Assembly: GCA_002689445.1 (NCBI GenBank) | Contig: NZGC01000075.1 | Location: forward strand, 5,258-69,257 | Source of the DNA: Gammaproteobacteria bacterium | GTDB taxonomy: Bacteria > Pseudomonadota > Gammaproteobacteria > Pseudomonadales > Azotimanducaceae | Direction: 5' to 3' | Length of the DNA stretch: 64,000 nucleotides | Shown here: positions 50,777 through 60,615 of the stretch, one piece after another | Position numbering within the stretch: position 1 is the first letter of the stretch | How the letters are laid out: each line of letters begins with the position of its first letter | The notes under the pieces: model-generated | The model's input: only the letters and a program-made list of their open reading frames with translations | Database searches by the model: none | Told to the model about the DNA's origin: nothing | Position numbers and translations under genes: made by a program

Positions 50777-51826
50777 CTAAACAAGATAGTCTCCCTGGAC
50801 CGTCAGTTGTTGTCGGTCCGCGTCCAAGCTGACCCTGGCGCCAATGGGTAGCGTCGCTTGATCTTTGATATGCCCAATCATAAGACCTTTTAATACTGGA
50901 ATCTTCAGGTTTTTTACCTGGTTGGTCATGACTTCTGACATCGAAAAACTGGGGGCAAAAGGCCGGCTATGACTAAAGTTACCGATCACCAAACCCGTAA
51001 TTTGATCGAAGACACCATTGAGTGATAAGGCCGTCAGCATGCGATCAACGCGGTAGGGAGCTTCGTCGACATCCTCAATGAACAAAATAGCCCCTTGAAA
51101 GTGGGGAGCATACGGGCTTCCCAACAAATGCGTGATGAGGCTTAAATTGCCGCCAATAAGATGGCCTTCCGCCTTTCCTCCTCGAAGTGTCCTAAGGCGC
51201 TGGTGTCGCTCAATTTGACCAGGTATCAAATCCGTTTTTACTGGCCCCGCTAGAATTTGGAAGCTTGGAACTTGCATCAACGTCTGTTGAAAAGCGGCTA
51301 AGGTGTAGTCGCTAAACGTTTGAGTTGCGATAGGGCCGTGGAAGGTAATTAACCCTGTTAAACGATTGATCGCCAAGTGCAATGCTGTGATGTCACTATA
51401 GCCCAAAAGAATTTTTGGATTGCGAGCGATACTTGGGTAGTCAAGTAAGGGTAATAGTCGGGAGGCGCCATAGCCGCCGCGGGCACAGAAAATCGCATCG
51501 ACCTTGGGGTCAGTAAACATGGCATTGAGGTCCGCAGCCCGGGCTTCGTCTGTGCCTGCGAAATAGCCCCATCGATCAAAGAGATGCTGCCCTAGCTTTA
51601 CCTCAAATCCGAGCGATGTGACGACATCTTGAGCAAACAACATATCCTCTGGATCAAGGCCTCGACTGGCGGGGGCAATCAAGCCCACGGTCATCCCGGG
51701 TTGTAAGCGAGCTGCAAGGATAGGTGGCGACGGCTTGTGGTGAAAAGCGTTTGCACCCGGGGGTGAGCCGAGTGCAGCAATACCAAGACCGGCACTCACC
51801 GATTGCAGAAAGTCGCGACGTTGCAT
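50777..51826 (-). CDS. LD-carboxypeptidase (S66), Tat-exported
   Basis: The 349-residue protein begins with MQRRDFLQ followed by a hydrophobic stretch and AxA site, a twin-arginine signal, so it works in the periplasm, unlike cytoplasmic E. coli LdcA. The S66 triad is complete: serine in RGGYGASRLL, glutamate in FIEDVDEAPYRVDRML and histidine in GHIKDQATLPIG. It removes D-Ala from murein tetrapeptides. ATG 51826 has GGAG six bases before; an ATG at 51838 would weaken the signal. Confidence 0.92.
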   Translation of the reverse strand: MQRRDFLQSVSAGLGIAALGSPPGANAFHHKPSPPILAARLQPGMTVGLIAPASRGLDPEDMLFAQDVVTSLGFEVKLGQHLFDRWGYFAGTDEARAADLNAMFTDPKVDAIFCARGGYGASRLLPLLDYPSIARNPKILLGYSDITALHLAINRLTGLITFHGPIATQTFSDYTLAAFQQTLMQVPSFQILAGPVKTDLIPGQIERHQRLRTLRGGKAEGHLIGGNLSLITHLLGSPYAPHFQGAILFIEDVDEAPYRVDRMLTALSLNGVFDQITGLVIGNFSHSRPFAPSFSMSEVMTNQVKNLKIPVLKGLMIGHIKDQATLPIGARVSLDADRQQLTVQGDYLV

Positions 51827-51936
51827 CGGAATCTCCATCAACGGCCATACGAGTAATGCTATTCAGCGTACACAAAATCGGCTTGGGTGTCGCCCAACCG
51901 ACAGATGAAGTGTCTGATAATCGTATTTTTTTGTCG

Positions 51937-51950
51937 ATTGAGCGCTCAAT
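51937..51950. promoter_or_regulatory. 14-bp perfect palindrome, probable operator of the RND operon
   Basis: ATTGAGCGCTCAAT is a perfect palindrome 57 bases before the efflux operon start and follows a run of seven T. The TTGA-N4-TCAA form is typical of operators bound by dimeric TetR-family repressors. Its centre lies about 31 bases upstream of the TATAAT box, i.e. in the -35 zone. No regulator gene is adjacent. Confidence 0.5.
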
Positions 51951-51974
51951 GATCGAGAGCGTCACGATTCTCCG

Positions 51975-51980
51975 TATAAT
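51975..51980 (+). promoter_or_regulatory. -10 box of the RND efflux operon
   Basis: A perfect TATAAT lies 27 bases before the ATG at 52007. The hexamer 17 bases upstream (ATCGAG) is a poor -35, so an activator or a weak basal promoter is suggested, in line with the palindrome just upstream. Confidence 0.5.
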
Positions 51981-52006
51981 TGAAACTTTTCAAAGGTGAG
52001 TTGCTC

Positions 52007-53089
52007 ATGCTCAGGTTGATGTTCATTGCCCTATGGTTGGCCGCGCTTACAGGATGTGGTGGTGGGTCGTCGGATGGCGAGGCCAAGCCTACCGCCAGTC
52101 CGGGTGAGCGGGCCAAGGCTAAGGCAGAAACCAAGGCAGCCTTTAAGCGGCGAGAGGTTCCGGTGAGCGTCGTCACTGTGGAATTGGGGAGTATTGATGC
52201 ATCCTATCAGGCAACCGCCACCCTGAGTGCCGTTGAAGAAGCGTTGGTGGTTGCAAGAAGCCAAGGCGTTGTTGAAACGATTTTCGTGGAAGAGGGAATG
52301 GCGGTAGCCGCAGGGACAACGTTGGCACAGTTGGATACGCGTCGCTTGTCCCTAGATTTGGCGAGGACCGAAACCAATGTGGAAAGTTTGAAAAGAGCGT
52401 TTGATCGGTCCAAGCAATTGTTTGAGAAGAAGATGATCAGTCCTGATACCTACGACCAAGCTCGTTTTAACTATGAGCGAGAGGTAGCGACCCTGGCTTT
52501 GCAGGCGCACGATCTCAACGAAGCGACGATCAGAGCTCCGATTGCAGGGGTCATCACCATGCGTCACATCAAAGTGGGGAACACCCTGCAGCCCAACGCT
52601 CAAGCTTTCGAGATGAAGCGGTCGGATTTAATTGAAGCCATCGTCGCGGTCCCTGAGCAGGAATTACTGAAAATGGCCCCGGGACAATCAGCTACCGTCA
52701 GTGTTGATGCGTTGGCGGGAAGAGCTTTTGCAGGTGAAGTGTTGCGCGTAGCGCCCGAAGTGAATCCTGCGACAGGCACCTTCAGAGTGACGGTACAATT
52801 GCCGAATCCTGACCAAGCGCTAAAGCCGGGTATGTTTGCCCGAGTGGATATTCTCTATGATCGGTATGAGAATGCGCGTCTGGTCTCAAGGGAAGCCCTG
52901 ATTACTGAAAGAAAACGGCAATACGTGTATTTGGTTTCCGACAAAACGGTGACCCAACGCGATGTCGAGACAGGCTACACTCAGGACGAAAAAATCGAAG
53001 TGCTGTCAGGTCTGGAAGCAGGTGATCAGGTGGTCGTGCGAGGTCAAAGCGCGCTGAAAGAAGGTAGCCAGATCCGTGTGGTTCAATAG
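52007..53089 (+). CDS. RND efflux periplasmic adaptor (lipoprotein)
   Basis: This membrane fusion protein links RND pumps with an outer-membrane channel. The 360-residue product has a lipoprotein signal with lipobox LTGC (C17), then the order lipoyl half, alpha-hairpin (about 100-150), lipoyl half with ATIRAPIAGVIT, beta-barrel and a membrane-proximal domain with VSREALITERKRQYVYLV. AGGTGAG precedes the ATG at 52007. It forms an operon with two pump genes, with 9 bases to the next start. No outer-membrane factor gene is present nearby. Confidence 0.94.
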   Translation: MLRLMFIALWLAALTGCGGGSSDGEAKPTASPGERAKAKAETKAAFKRREVPVSVVTVELGSIDASYQATATLSAVEEALVVARSQGVVETIFVEEGMAVAAGTTLAQLDTRRLSLDLARTETNVESLKRAFDRSKQLFEKKMISPDTYDQARFNYEREVATLALQAHDLNEATIRAPIAGVITMRHIKVGNTLQPNAQAFEMKRSDLIEAIVAVPEQELLKMAPGQSATVSVDALAGRAFAGEVLRVAPEVNPATGTFRVTVQLPNPDQALKPGMFARVDILYDRYENARLVSREALITERKRQYVYLVSDKTVTQRDVETGYTQDEKIEVLSGLEAGDQVVVRGQSALKEGSQIRVVQ

Positions 53090-53098
53090 GCGTCAGTC

Positions 53099-56000
53099 GT
53101 GAGTTTGTCTGCGCGTGCCATCGCCCGTCCGGTGACGGTCTTCATGATGACGATTGCCGCGATGTTGTTTGGGTCCATATCGCTAGAGCGATTGAATCTG
53201 ACACTGCTTCCCGAGCTTACCTACCCCACCCTTACCATCAGAACTGAGTATGAAGGCGCTGCGCCCGCGGAGGTCGAAGAGCAGGTCACTCGTCGGATTG
53301 AACAGAGGGTAGGCGTAGTGAGTGGGGTGCGAAAAATGCACTCGATTTCCGCGGCGGGGCGGAGCGACGTTATTCTTGAGTTTAAGTGGGGCTCTGACAT
53401 GGACATGACGTCCATTGAAGTGAGAGAAAAACTCGACCTTGTTCGTCTCCCGATTGAGTTGGAAAAACCCTCCCTGCTGCGCCTAAACCCGAATTTAGAT
53501 CCTATCTATCGATTTTCAGTCACGCTCGAGGAGTCATCTGAGGCAACGGTCGAAGACCTTCAATCATTGCGTCGGTATGCGGATGAGTTCTTGAAGCGCA
53601 AACTCGATGCTGTACCCGGAGTTGCAGCAACGATAGTCGCCGGGGGGTATGAAGACGAGATTTCGATTTTCGTTGATCAGTTTAAGTTGGCGCAATTGAA
53701 TCTGACCGTGTCAGCGGTCGGACAGATGTTGCAGGCCGCGAACGTGAATCTATCGGGTGGCTCGTTGGAGGACGGCTCACAAGAATATCTGGTGCGTACG
53801 CTGAATCAATTTGTGACGTTGGATGATATCCGTAACACCATTGTTTTTCAGCGGGGAATGGAATTAATCCGTCTGAAAGACGTTGCCACGGTGGTCGAAG
53901 GTCAGAAAGATCGAGATGCTTTGATGCGGGTGAATGGGCAACAGGCTATTGAGGTGTCCCTCTATAAAGAGGGTGATGCGAATACGGTGGATGTCGCTGC
54001 GAACATTCGGCAGGCCCTTGAGCAATTGGAGGGTAATTTAGGCAAGGGCATGCAGATCACGCCTTTGTACGATCAGTCAGAGTTTATCGAGTCGGCCATT
54101 GCAGAGGTGCAAACTGCGGCAATACAGGGCGCCGGGCTGGCGATCCTGATATTATTTCTGTTTTTGAAAAAAATCAGGGTGACTCTGATTGTCGCGGTCA
54201 CCGTGCCGGCATCCGTCTTGGTAACCTTTGCCATGATGCGGTTGTTCGATATCAGTTTGAACGTGATGAGCCTCGGGGGCATTGCATTGGCCATTGGGAT
54301 GTTGATGGACAACGCGATTGTGGTGTTAGAAAACATCGCCAAGCGCACCGAAAAAGGTGAAGGGGTGACCACGGCAGCGGCGGCAGGAACAACCGATGTG
54401 GCAGGTGCGGTTTTAGCGTCGACGATGACGACGATAGCGGTTTTTCTCCCGCTCGCGTTTGTTGAAGGCATTGCGGGGCAGTTGTTTAAGGATCAGGCTC
54501 TGACAGTGACTTTCGCGCTGATTGCATCGCTGATTTTGGCTATGACCTTGATTCCTATGCTATCTGCGCTTGGCGCTTCTGGTAACGAAAGCCACCCAAA
54601 GACGAGGGACGCTTCCTCGGGTCGAAGGCAAGAGGAGGGACTTAGCCTCGTTCGGGTATTGGCTGGGATCAAAGGGCTTGTCGGAGCCGTCTTCGGACGC
54701 ACCAGTAAACTGGTATTTCGGGTTTTCGACCAGGGATACGGCGCTGTCGCTCGGGGTTATGACCGGTTGTTAGCCTCAGCTTTACGGCACCCTGGTATCG
54801 TCGTGCTACTGAGCTTGATGGCTTTGTTGGCCAGTGCAGTGCTGGCCAATCGGCTCAGCTTAGAATTAGTCCCGAGTATTGAGCAGGGCGAGTTCCAGGT
54901 AGCGATCGAGTTGCCGGCCGGCTCGCGTATTGAGTCGACGGACGCATTGATCGCCAGGATTCAGACAGATTTAGAGCGCGAACCTGATATCGCAAGGACC
55001 TATTCCGTATCGGGCACAGGAGGACGATTGGATGCGTCAGCCGTCAGTGGTGGGGAAAATTTAGGTAACTTAGTGGTGGTGTTAGCAGCGGATTCGCAAG
55101 ACGATGCGGAGACTCGTGCGATGGCGCGTATCAGAGCGATTCTAGATGCCGAGCCAGCACTTAAGTACACCATGGAACGACCACAATTCTTTACCTTTGC
55201 CACACCGCTCGAAATTGAAATTACGGGCACGGATCTTAGCAATATCAAGGCCGTTGCCGATGCGATGGTAGAGAGCATGATTGCGTCAGATGCCTTTATC
55301 GACGTCGAGTCCAGTATGCAGGTCGGCTACCCTGAGCTGCAGATTGAGTTTGATCATCAGAGAATTGCTGCACTCGGCCTAACCGTGCCGCAAGTGGCCA
55401 GTCGAGTCGTCGATAAGGTCAAAGGAAACGTCCCCACCGAGTTCACCTTTGAGGATAGAAAAGTCGATATTCGATTGCGATTGGGAGAGGAAGACCGTGA
55501 TTCAAGGGCGGATATAGAGAACTTGATTGTCAATCCTGAGTCGAGTGAACAAGTCAGACTCACCACGGTTGCGCGAGTTTATGAAGGGATCGGTCCCGCG
55601 GATATACAGCGGTTGAGTCAGCAGCGGGTGGCGATTATTCGGGCGACGCCGTTGGCTCAAGATTTAGCCGAAGCAGCGGTATTGGCAGAACGTTTACTCG
55701 ATGAAATACCGCATCCGCAAGGGGTGAGTAGCCACGTAGGTGGACAAAGCGAAGAAATGCAAGCGTCTTTCTCCTCACTCACGTTTGCATTGCTGCTGGC
55801 ATTGGTAATGGTTTACTTAGTGATGGCCTCATTGTTTGAGTCTTTGCTGCATCCGTTTGTGATCATGTTTACCATCCCGTTGGCGGGCATCGGTGCGATA
55901 TTGGCACTGTACGCCACAGCGACACCCGTTTCGGTGGTGGTATTCATTGGTGGGATTTTGCTTATCGGGATTGTTGTGAACAATGCCATTGTGCTGATCG

Positions 56001-56263
56001 ATCGGGTCAATGCCCTTCGGCGCTCAGCCAATCATGCCAAACAACAAGCTCTGGCATTGGCTGCCCGAGAGCGGTTGCGTCCGATCATGATGACGACCTT
56101 AACCACGGTCCTAGGCTTGCTGCCTATGGCACTTGGTTTTGGCGATGCAGCAGAACTCAGAACGCCCATGGCGATCACGGTGATTGGCGGCTTGTTGGTC
56201 TCAACCTTGCTTACCTTGGTTGTGATTCCTGTGGTGTATCAAACTTTGGATAGAAGCCAATGA
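53099..56263 (+). CDS. RND efflux pump subunit 1
   Basis: The 1054-residue inner-membrane transporter has the AcrB-like layout: TM1 after ARPVTVFMMTIAA, a large porter domain, TM2-6, a second porter domain and TM8-12. In TM4 the proton relay reads GMLMDNAIVVLEN, so one of the two aspartates of AcrB is Asn, as in many SwrC-like relatives. The loop after TM6 (about 495-515, SHPKTRDASSGRR) is longer than usual and very polar. The start is GTG 53099. Joined to the second pump gene by an ATGA overlap. Confidence 0.94.
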   Translation: MSLSARAIARPVTVFMMTIAAMLFGSISLERLNLTLLPELTYPTLTIRTEYEGAAPAEVEEQVTRRIEQRVGVVSGVRKMHSISAAGRSDVILEFKWGSDMDMTSIEVREKLDLVRLPIELEKPSLLRLNPNLDPIYRFSVTLEESSEATVEDLQSLRRYADEFLKRKLDAVPGVAATIVAGGYEDEISIFVDQFKLAQLNLTVSAVGQMLQAANVNLSGGSLEDGSQEYLVRTLNQFVTLDDIRNTIVFQRGMELIRLKDVATVVEGQKDRDALMRVNGQQAIEVSLYKEGDANTVDVAANIRQALEQLEGNLGKGMQITPLYDQSEFIESAIAEVQTAAIQGAGLAILILFLFLKKIRVTLIVAVTVPASVLVTFAMMRLFDISLNVMSLGGIALAIGMLMDNAIVVLENIAKRTEKGEGVTTAAAAGTTDVAGAVLASTMTTIAVFLPLAFVEGIAGQLFKDQALTVTFALIASLILAMTLIPMLSALGASGNESHPKTRDASSGRRQEEGLSLVRVLAGIKGLVGAVFGRTSKLVFRVFDQGYGAVARGYDRLLASALRHPGIVVLLSLMALLASAVLANRLSLELVPSIEQGEFQVAIELPAGSRIESTDALIARIQTDLEREPDIARTYSVSGTGGRLDASAVSGGENLGNLVVVLAADSQDDAETRAMARIRAILDAEPALKYTMERPQFFTFATPLEIEITGTDLSNIKAVADAMVESMIASDAFIDVESSMQVGYPELQIEFDHQRIAALGLTVPQVASRVVDKVKGNVPTEFTFEDRKVDIRLRLGEEDRDSRADIENLIVNPESSEQVRLTTVARVYEGIGPADIQRLSQQRVAIIRATPLAQDLAEAAVLAERLLDEIPHPQGVSSHVGGQSEEMQASFSSLTFALLLALVMVYLVMASLFESLLHPFVIMFTIPLAGIGAILALYATATPVSVVVFIGGILLIGIVVNNAIVLIDRVNALRRSANHAKQQALALAARERLRPIMMTTLTTVLGLLPMALGFGDAAELRTPMAITVIGGLLVSTLLTLVVIPVVYQTLDRSQ

Positions 56264-59200
56264 ATTTAGTCGCGTTTTCTGTCTCACGGCCAGTCACTGT
56301 AGCCATGTTTTTCATTGGTTTAGCCCTAATGGGGCTGTTTGCCGGTTCACGTTTGTCTCTCGAGGAGTTTCCAGAAATGGAGATCCCTTTTGTGGGTATG
56401 GGGATTCCCTATCCCAATGCTACCCCAGAAGAAGTTGAGGAGAATTTGGCGAGGCCCGTTGAAGAGGCACTATCGCTGATGAGCGGTGTAAAACAGATCA
56501 ATACCAGTAGTTATCAAGGTTATTTGTGGGTGAGCATCTTGCTGGATTTCACCAAAGATGTGGACGGCAAAGGAATTGAGGCCAAAGATTTGGTGGAGAA
56601 TACCCGCGGTCGTTTACCCGAATCGGTGCGATACATCGAACTTCGACAGGCTGACCCGAACGCAGAGCCTATGATCAACATCATGCTCACCGCAAAAGAG
56701 CTCAACAATGTCAGTGCCTTTGAATTGTTGGATCAGGAAGTCAGGCAAAGACTCGAGCGAATTAAGGGGGTGAACTCGGTTGAGTTGTTCGGGGCGGAGG
56801 AGCGTTACGTCTTGATTTCTCTGGACCGGTTCAAGCTAGAAAGTCTGGGGCTCGATATGTCTCGGGTGCGTCAGCGGTTGCAAGCCGAGAATTTTTTCGC
56901 ATCTGCCGGCGTTGTTGAAGGTCAAGAGACCGAGTTGCGGGTGAGGCCGATCGGTCAGTTTAGGAACTTAACAGATATCGAATCGCTGCCATTTACCGAT
57001 CTAGGGATTAAATTAGGTGAATTCGCCACAGTGGAATATGCGCCTCAGGAATGGTCACAGCGACGGCGGGTGAATGGCGAGGCCTCCTTGGGCCTTTCGG
57101 TGTTTAAGAAGCCGGAAGCCAATTTGGTTGAGGTGGCGTCAGCGGTGGAGGCAGAGCTCGAAGCTGCGCTGCGATCGCCCGCCCTCAAGGGCGTCGTTGC
57201 GACTCCGGTCGATAGTGCGGCTCAAGGGGTGATTACAGCGTTGTCAGATCTTCGAGACAGCGGATTATTGGGGGCTTTACTCTCCTTCGCGGCTCTATTT
57301 CTGTTTCTTAAGCAATGGCGTGGGAGTTTTTTGATTGCGGCCACGGTACCTTTGTCATTGTTTGCCACGCTTGGGGTGATGTACTTCATGGGGATGACCC
57401 TCAATATCCTGTCATTGGTGGGGCTGATGTTGGCGATTGGACTGCTGGTGGACAACAGTGTGGTCGCCAGTGAGGCTGTGGCTTATCGTCGAAAAATGGG
57501 CAGCTCCGCGAGGGCTGCATCGGTCGACGGCGTCAGAGATATTGCCATGGCTGTGACCGCAGGTACGTTAACGACGGTGATTGTCTTTGTGCCGAGTTTC
57601 ATGACCGACATCCAACAGGTTGCAGTTATCCAACAAAACATCGCCATCCCGCTGTGTGTATCGCTGATTGCCAGTTTGTTCATTGCTCAAACACTGGTGC
57701 CCACAACCCTTGTCTGGCTAAAGGAAGCCAAACCACCAAAGACGCCGGTGATTGATGCCATCGGACGTAGTTACACCCGGGTGCTGCAGCTTGCGCTCAA
57801 GTTTAAGTGGCTGACGCTGTTGCTGAGTATCGCAATCTTTGTCAGCAGTATTTGGGCTTACAAGCAGTTAGATGTAAATATGAATCCCGACGAGGAATCT
57901 CCGCGTCTTGACCTTCGGTTTTACATGCGGGGTTCTATGGATTTGAAGACGATTGAGGGCTTTGTTGATCGACTTGAAGGGTACTTAAGCGAAAACAAAG
58001 AACGGTTTTACATAAAGCAAATGTTCAGTCGTTATAATGTCGATCGCGGTAATATTAGCTTAGTGTTGGACGATTCAGCGCCGGTTGCCCCAAAAGTCAT
58101 CGAGCGAATGATTGAGGCAGACCTGCCCCAGGTGCCCGATATGCGCGTGCGATTTAACGGGCGACACCGAGGTTTTGGCGGCGGCAACAATGCTTTATCA
58201 CTTCGGGTTATTGGTCCCTCCACCGATGTCTTGATCGACGAGAGTGAAAAGCTGATCGAGGTGATGGAAGGGGTCGAAGGCCTCACCAATGTTCGCAGTA
58301 ATGCCGAATCTAAGCGCCAAGAGGTGGTGATTCGTTTGCATCCGGAAATTGCCGGCTTATATGCAATTTCCGCAGCAGACGTGGCCCAAGCGGTGTCGAC
58401 AGCGTTTGGTATCCAGCTATCTCGAGGGTTGCAAAAACCAGACAGGGAATACGAGGTCTGGATGGGGCTGAAGGATGGACGCAATGCAACGCTTGCCGAT
58501 CTCTCTAGCTTGCCGCTGGTGACGTCTTTGGGAGATGTTGTTACTTTGCAAACGGTGGCCCAATTAGAGATCAGAGATTCCATACGCTCAATCCGGCGAG
58601 AGAACCGAGAAACTGAAGTCCAAATACAGTTTGATTTGGATGAAGGCGTAACGCCAGAAGAAGCCAGTACTGTGGTTGAAGCCTTGATGGAAGAGTATCA
58701 ACTACCGCCGGGTTATCGAAGTGAGATGGGGCCAGGATTCACCGTAGACCTCGAGATGGCGCAGGAGATGTTGATCAATATCTTGTTCGCTATCCTTCTG
58801 ATTTATATGTTAATTGCGGCATTATTTGAATCACTACTGTTCCCGCTGGCGGTGTTGGTGTCAATCGTGTTCAGCGCGGTTGGCGTTTTCTGGTTTCTTT
58901 TCCTAACCGGGACAACCTTCACGGCGATGGCCAGTACCGGCATGTTGTTACTAACGGGTATAGTGGTGAACAATGGTATTGTATTGCTGAGCCGTATTAT
59001 CCAGTTGCGCAATGAGGGGTTGTCCCGAGCTGACGCAATTTTGAGCAGCGGCCGGCATCGGTTACGGCCAATTTTAATGACGGTTTGCACCACCGTGGCG
59101 GGGTTGCTGCCGCTGGCCGTGGGTGATGTTAGAGTCGGTGGATTAGGTCCCAGTTATTTTCCGATGGCGCGCACGATCATCGGGGGGCTGGTTTTTTCGA

Positions 59201-59310
59201 CCCTGATTACCCTAGTGCTATTGCCAGTTATTTACGTGTTGCTCGATGATCTAAAGATGGCAACCAATCGACGATGGTCGGCAACGAGAAGGTGGATGCG
59301 CCGAATTTAG
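56260..59310 (+). CDS. RND efflux pump subunit 2
   Basis: A second, clearly different RND protein of 1016 residues with the same 12-TM architecture: SRPVTVAMFFIGLALMG at TM1, GLLVDNSVVASEAVAYR in TM4 and GRHRLRPILMTVCTTVAGLLPLA in TM11-12. Pairs of unlike RND genes behind one adaptor are known from MdtBC-type heterotrimeric pumps, where both subunits assemble in one trimer. It is coupled to subunit 1 by ATGA, consistent with a fixed ratio. Substrate range cannot be told from sequence. Confidence 0.94.
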   Translation: MNLVAFSVSRPVTVAMFFIGLALMGLFAGSRLSLEEFPEMEIPFVGMGIPYPNATPEEVEENLARPVEEALSLMSGVKQINTSSYQGYLWVSILLDFTKDVDGKGIEAKDLVENTRGRLPESVRYIELRQADPNAEPMINIMLTAKELNNVSAFELLDQEVRQRLERIKGVNSVELFGAEERYVLISLDRFKLESLGLDMSRVRQRLQAENFFASAGVVEGQETELRVRPIGQFRNLTDIESLPFTDLGIKLGEFATVEYAPQEWSQRRRVNGEASLGLSVFKKPEANLVEVASAVEAELEAALRSPALKGVVATPVDSAAQGVITALSDLRDSGLLGALLSFAALFLFLKQWRGSFLIAATVPLSLFATLGVMYFMGMTLNILSLVGLMLAIGLLVDNSVVASEAVAYRRKMGSSARAASVDGVRDIAMAVTAGTLTTVIVFVPSFMTDIQQVAVIQQNIAIPLCVSLIASLFIAQTLVPTTLVWLKEAKPPKTPVIDAIGRSYTRVLQLALKFKWLTLLLSIAIFVSSIWAYKQLDVNMNPDEESPRLDLRFYMRGSMDLKTIEGFVDRLEGYLSENKERFYIKQMFSRYNVDRGNISLVLDDSAPVAPKVIERMIEADLPQVPDMRVRFNGRHRGFGGGNNALSLRVIGPSTDVLIDESEKLIEVMEGVEGLTNVRSNAESKRQEVVIRLHPEIAGLYAISAADVAQAVSTAFGIQLSRGLQKPDREYEVWMGLKDGRNATLADLSSLPLVTSLGDVVTLQTVAQLEIRDSIRSIRRENRETEVQIQFDLDEGVTPEEASTVVEALMEEYQLPPGYRSEMGPGFTVDLEMAQEMLINILFAILLIYMLIAALFESLLFPLAVLVSIVFSAVGVFWFLFLTGTTFTAMASTGMLLLTGIVVNNGIVLLSRIIQLRNEGLSRADAILSSGRHRLRPILMTVCTTVAGLLPLAVGDVRVGGLGPSYFPMARTIIGGLVFSTLITLVLLPVIYVLLDDLKMATNRRWSATRRWMRRI

Positions 59311-59324
59311 ATTGAGGAAAGGCA

Positions 59325-60491
59325 ATGTTAAAAGCCTTGGCAATTGCAAATTATCGGTCAATCAGGGAATTGGTGTTGCCCTTGGGGCAATTGAATTTGG
59401 TGACCGGTCCAAATGGGGCTGGTAAATCGAATTTGTATCGCGCCTTACGTTTACTGTCAGAAACGGCACTCGGAACGGCTACCGCGAGTATTGCCGCCGA
59501 GGGCAGTTTAGCTTCGGTACTTTGGGCGGGGCCGGAACAGTTCAGTCGTGGCATGCGGGCCGGGACAACGCCAGTCCAAGGGGGGCCCCGCAAACATCCG
59601 GTGAATTTGAAGCTGGGCCTCTCTGGGGATGATTTTAACTATGCCATTGACTTCGGGTTGCCGGCACCGGTACCCCGTACTTTGTTCGATGGCGATCCTG
59701 AAATTAAGCGGGAATCGATTTGGAACGGTGATCGATATCATTCGAGTCGAGTTATGGTGGATCGGTCGGGTCCAGTAGTGAAAGGCCGAGATGATCAAGG
59801 GGGTTGGCAGATTTTAAATCAGCATCTGGCCCCTTTTGACAGTATGCTTGCTCAGTCGGCGGACCCCTACCTTGCCCCAGAGGCCTATCAACTCAGAGAG
59901 CAAATTCGCTCCTGGCGGTTTTATGACCAATTTCGAACCGATCGGGATGCTCCGAGTCGTCAGAGTCAGATCGGCGCTCGAACCGTCATTCTGCATCATG
60001 ATGGTCGAGACCTTCCCGCGGCCTGGCGTACCATTGAAGAAATTGGCGATGAACAGGCGCTGACCGATGCGCTAACCGATGCTTTTCCTGGGGCTGAAGT
60101 GCGAGTCAAGCGTGAACAAGGACGGTTTTTATTGGAGTTTTGGCAGTCGGGTTTGCTGCGTCCTTTGAGCCAATGGGAACTATCGGATGGTACCCTTCGG
60201 TACCTGTGCTTGATCGCCGCGCTCTTGACCCCGCGTCCCCCCGCCTTGATGGTGCTCAATGAGCCTGAAATGAGTTTGCACCCGGACCTATTGCCAGCGT
60301 TGGCACGACTCATGCTCCTGGCTGCAAAGCAGACCCAACTTTGGGTGACTTCGCACTCGGATTTACTGATCGATTTGTTAAGTCGAGAGGCCGTGTGCAA
60401 TCATCTACATTTGACTAAAGCCTTAGGTGAGACGCATTGGCGGGGCGCTGCCGAAGCAAAGGGGCCGTTGTGGCGCTGGCCCAACAGGTGA
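59325..60491 (+). CDS. RecF/SMC-like AAA ATPase (COG4637 type)
   Basis: This 388-residue ATPase has Walker A GPNGAGKSN at 28-36, an insert with an ATP-grasping helical arm, a signature-like LSDGTLRYLCLIAALL and a Walker B written LMVLNEPEMSLHPDLL, where Asn replaces Asp as is usual in this predicted-ATPase family, then the H-loop TSHSDLL. No nuclease (TOPRIM) domain follows, unlike OLD proteins. It begins 14 bases after the pump operon and could be co-transcribed. Cellular role is unknown. Confidence 0.88.
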   Translation: MLKALAIANYRSIRELVLPLGQLNLVTGPNGAGKSNLYRALRLLSETALGTATASIAAEGSLASVLWAGPEQFSRGMRAGTTPVQGGPRKHPVNLKLGLSGDDFNYAIDFGLPAPVPRTLFDGDPEIKRESIWNGDRYHSSRVMVDRSGPVVKGRDDQGGWQILNQHLAPFDSMLAQSADPYLAPEAYQLREQIRSWRFYDQFRTDRDAPSRQSQIGARTVILHHDGRDLPAAWRTIEEIGDEQALTDALTDAFPGAEVRVKREQGRFLLEFWQSGLLRPLSQWELSDGTLRYLCLIAALLTPRPPALMVLNEPEMSLHPDLLPALARLMLLAAKQTQLWVTSHSDLLIDLLSREAVCNHLHLTKALGETHWRGAAEAKGPLWRWPNR

Positions 60492-60615
60492 TTGAGACGG
60501 CTTTTCGGGTGAGGTCAGCGCTTGTCCAAGGCCGGTGTCTTCAGGTGAGTAGACTGAAGGATGCAAGGGTCGATTGCTGTCATTGCATCAACACGATGAA
60601 ATTGAGAGAGAGGGA

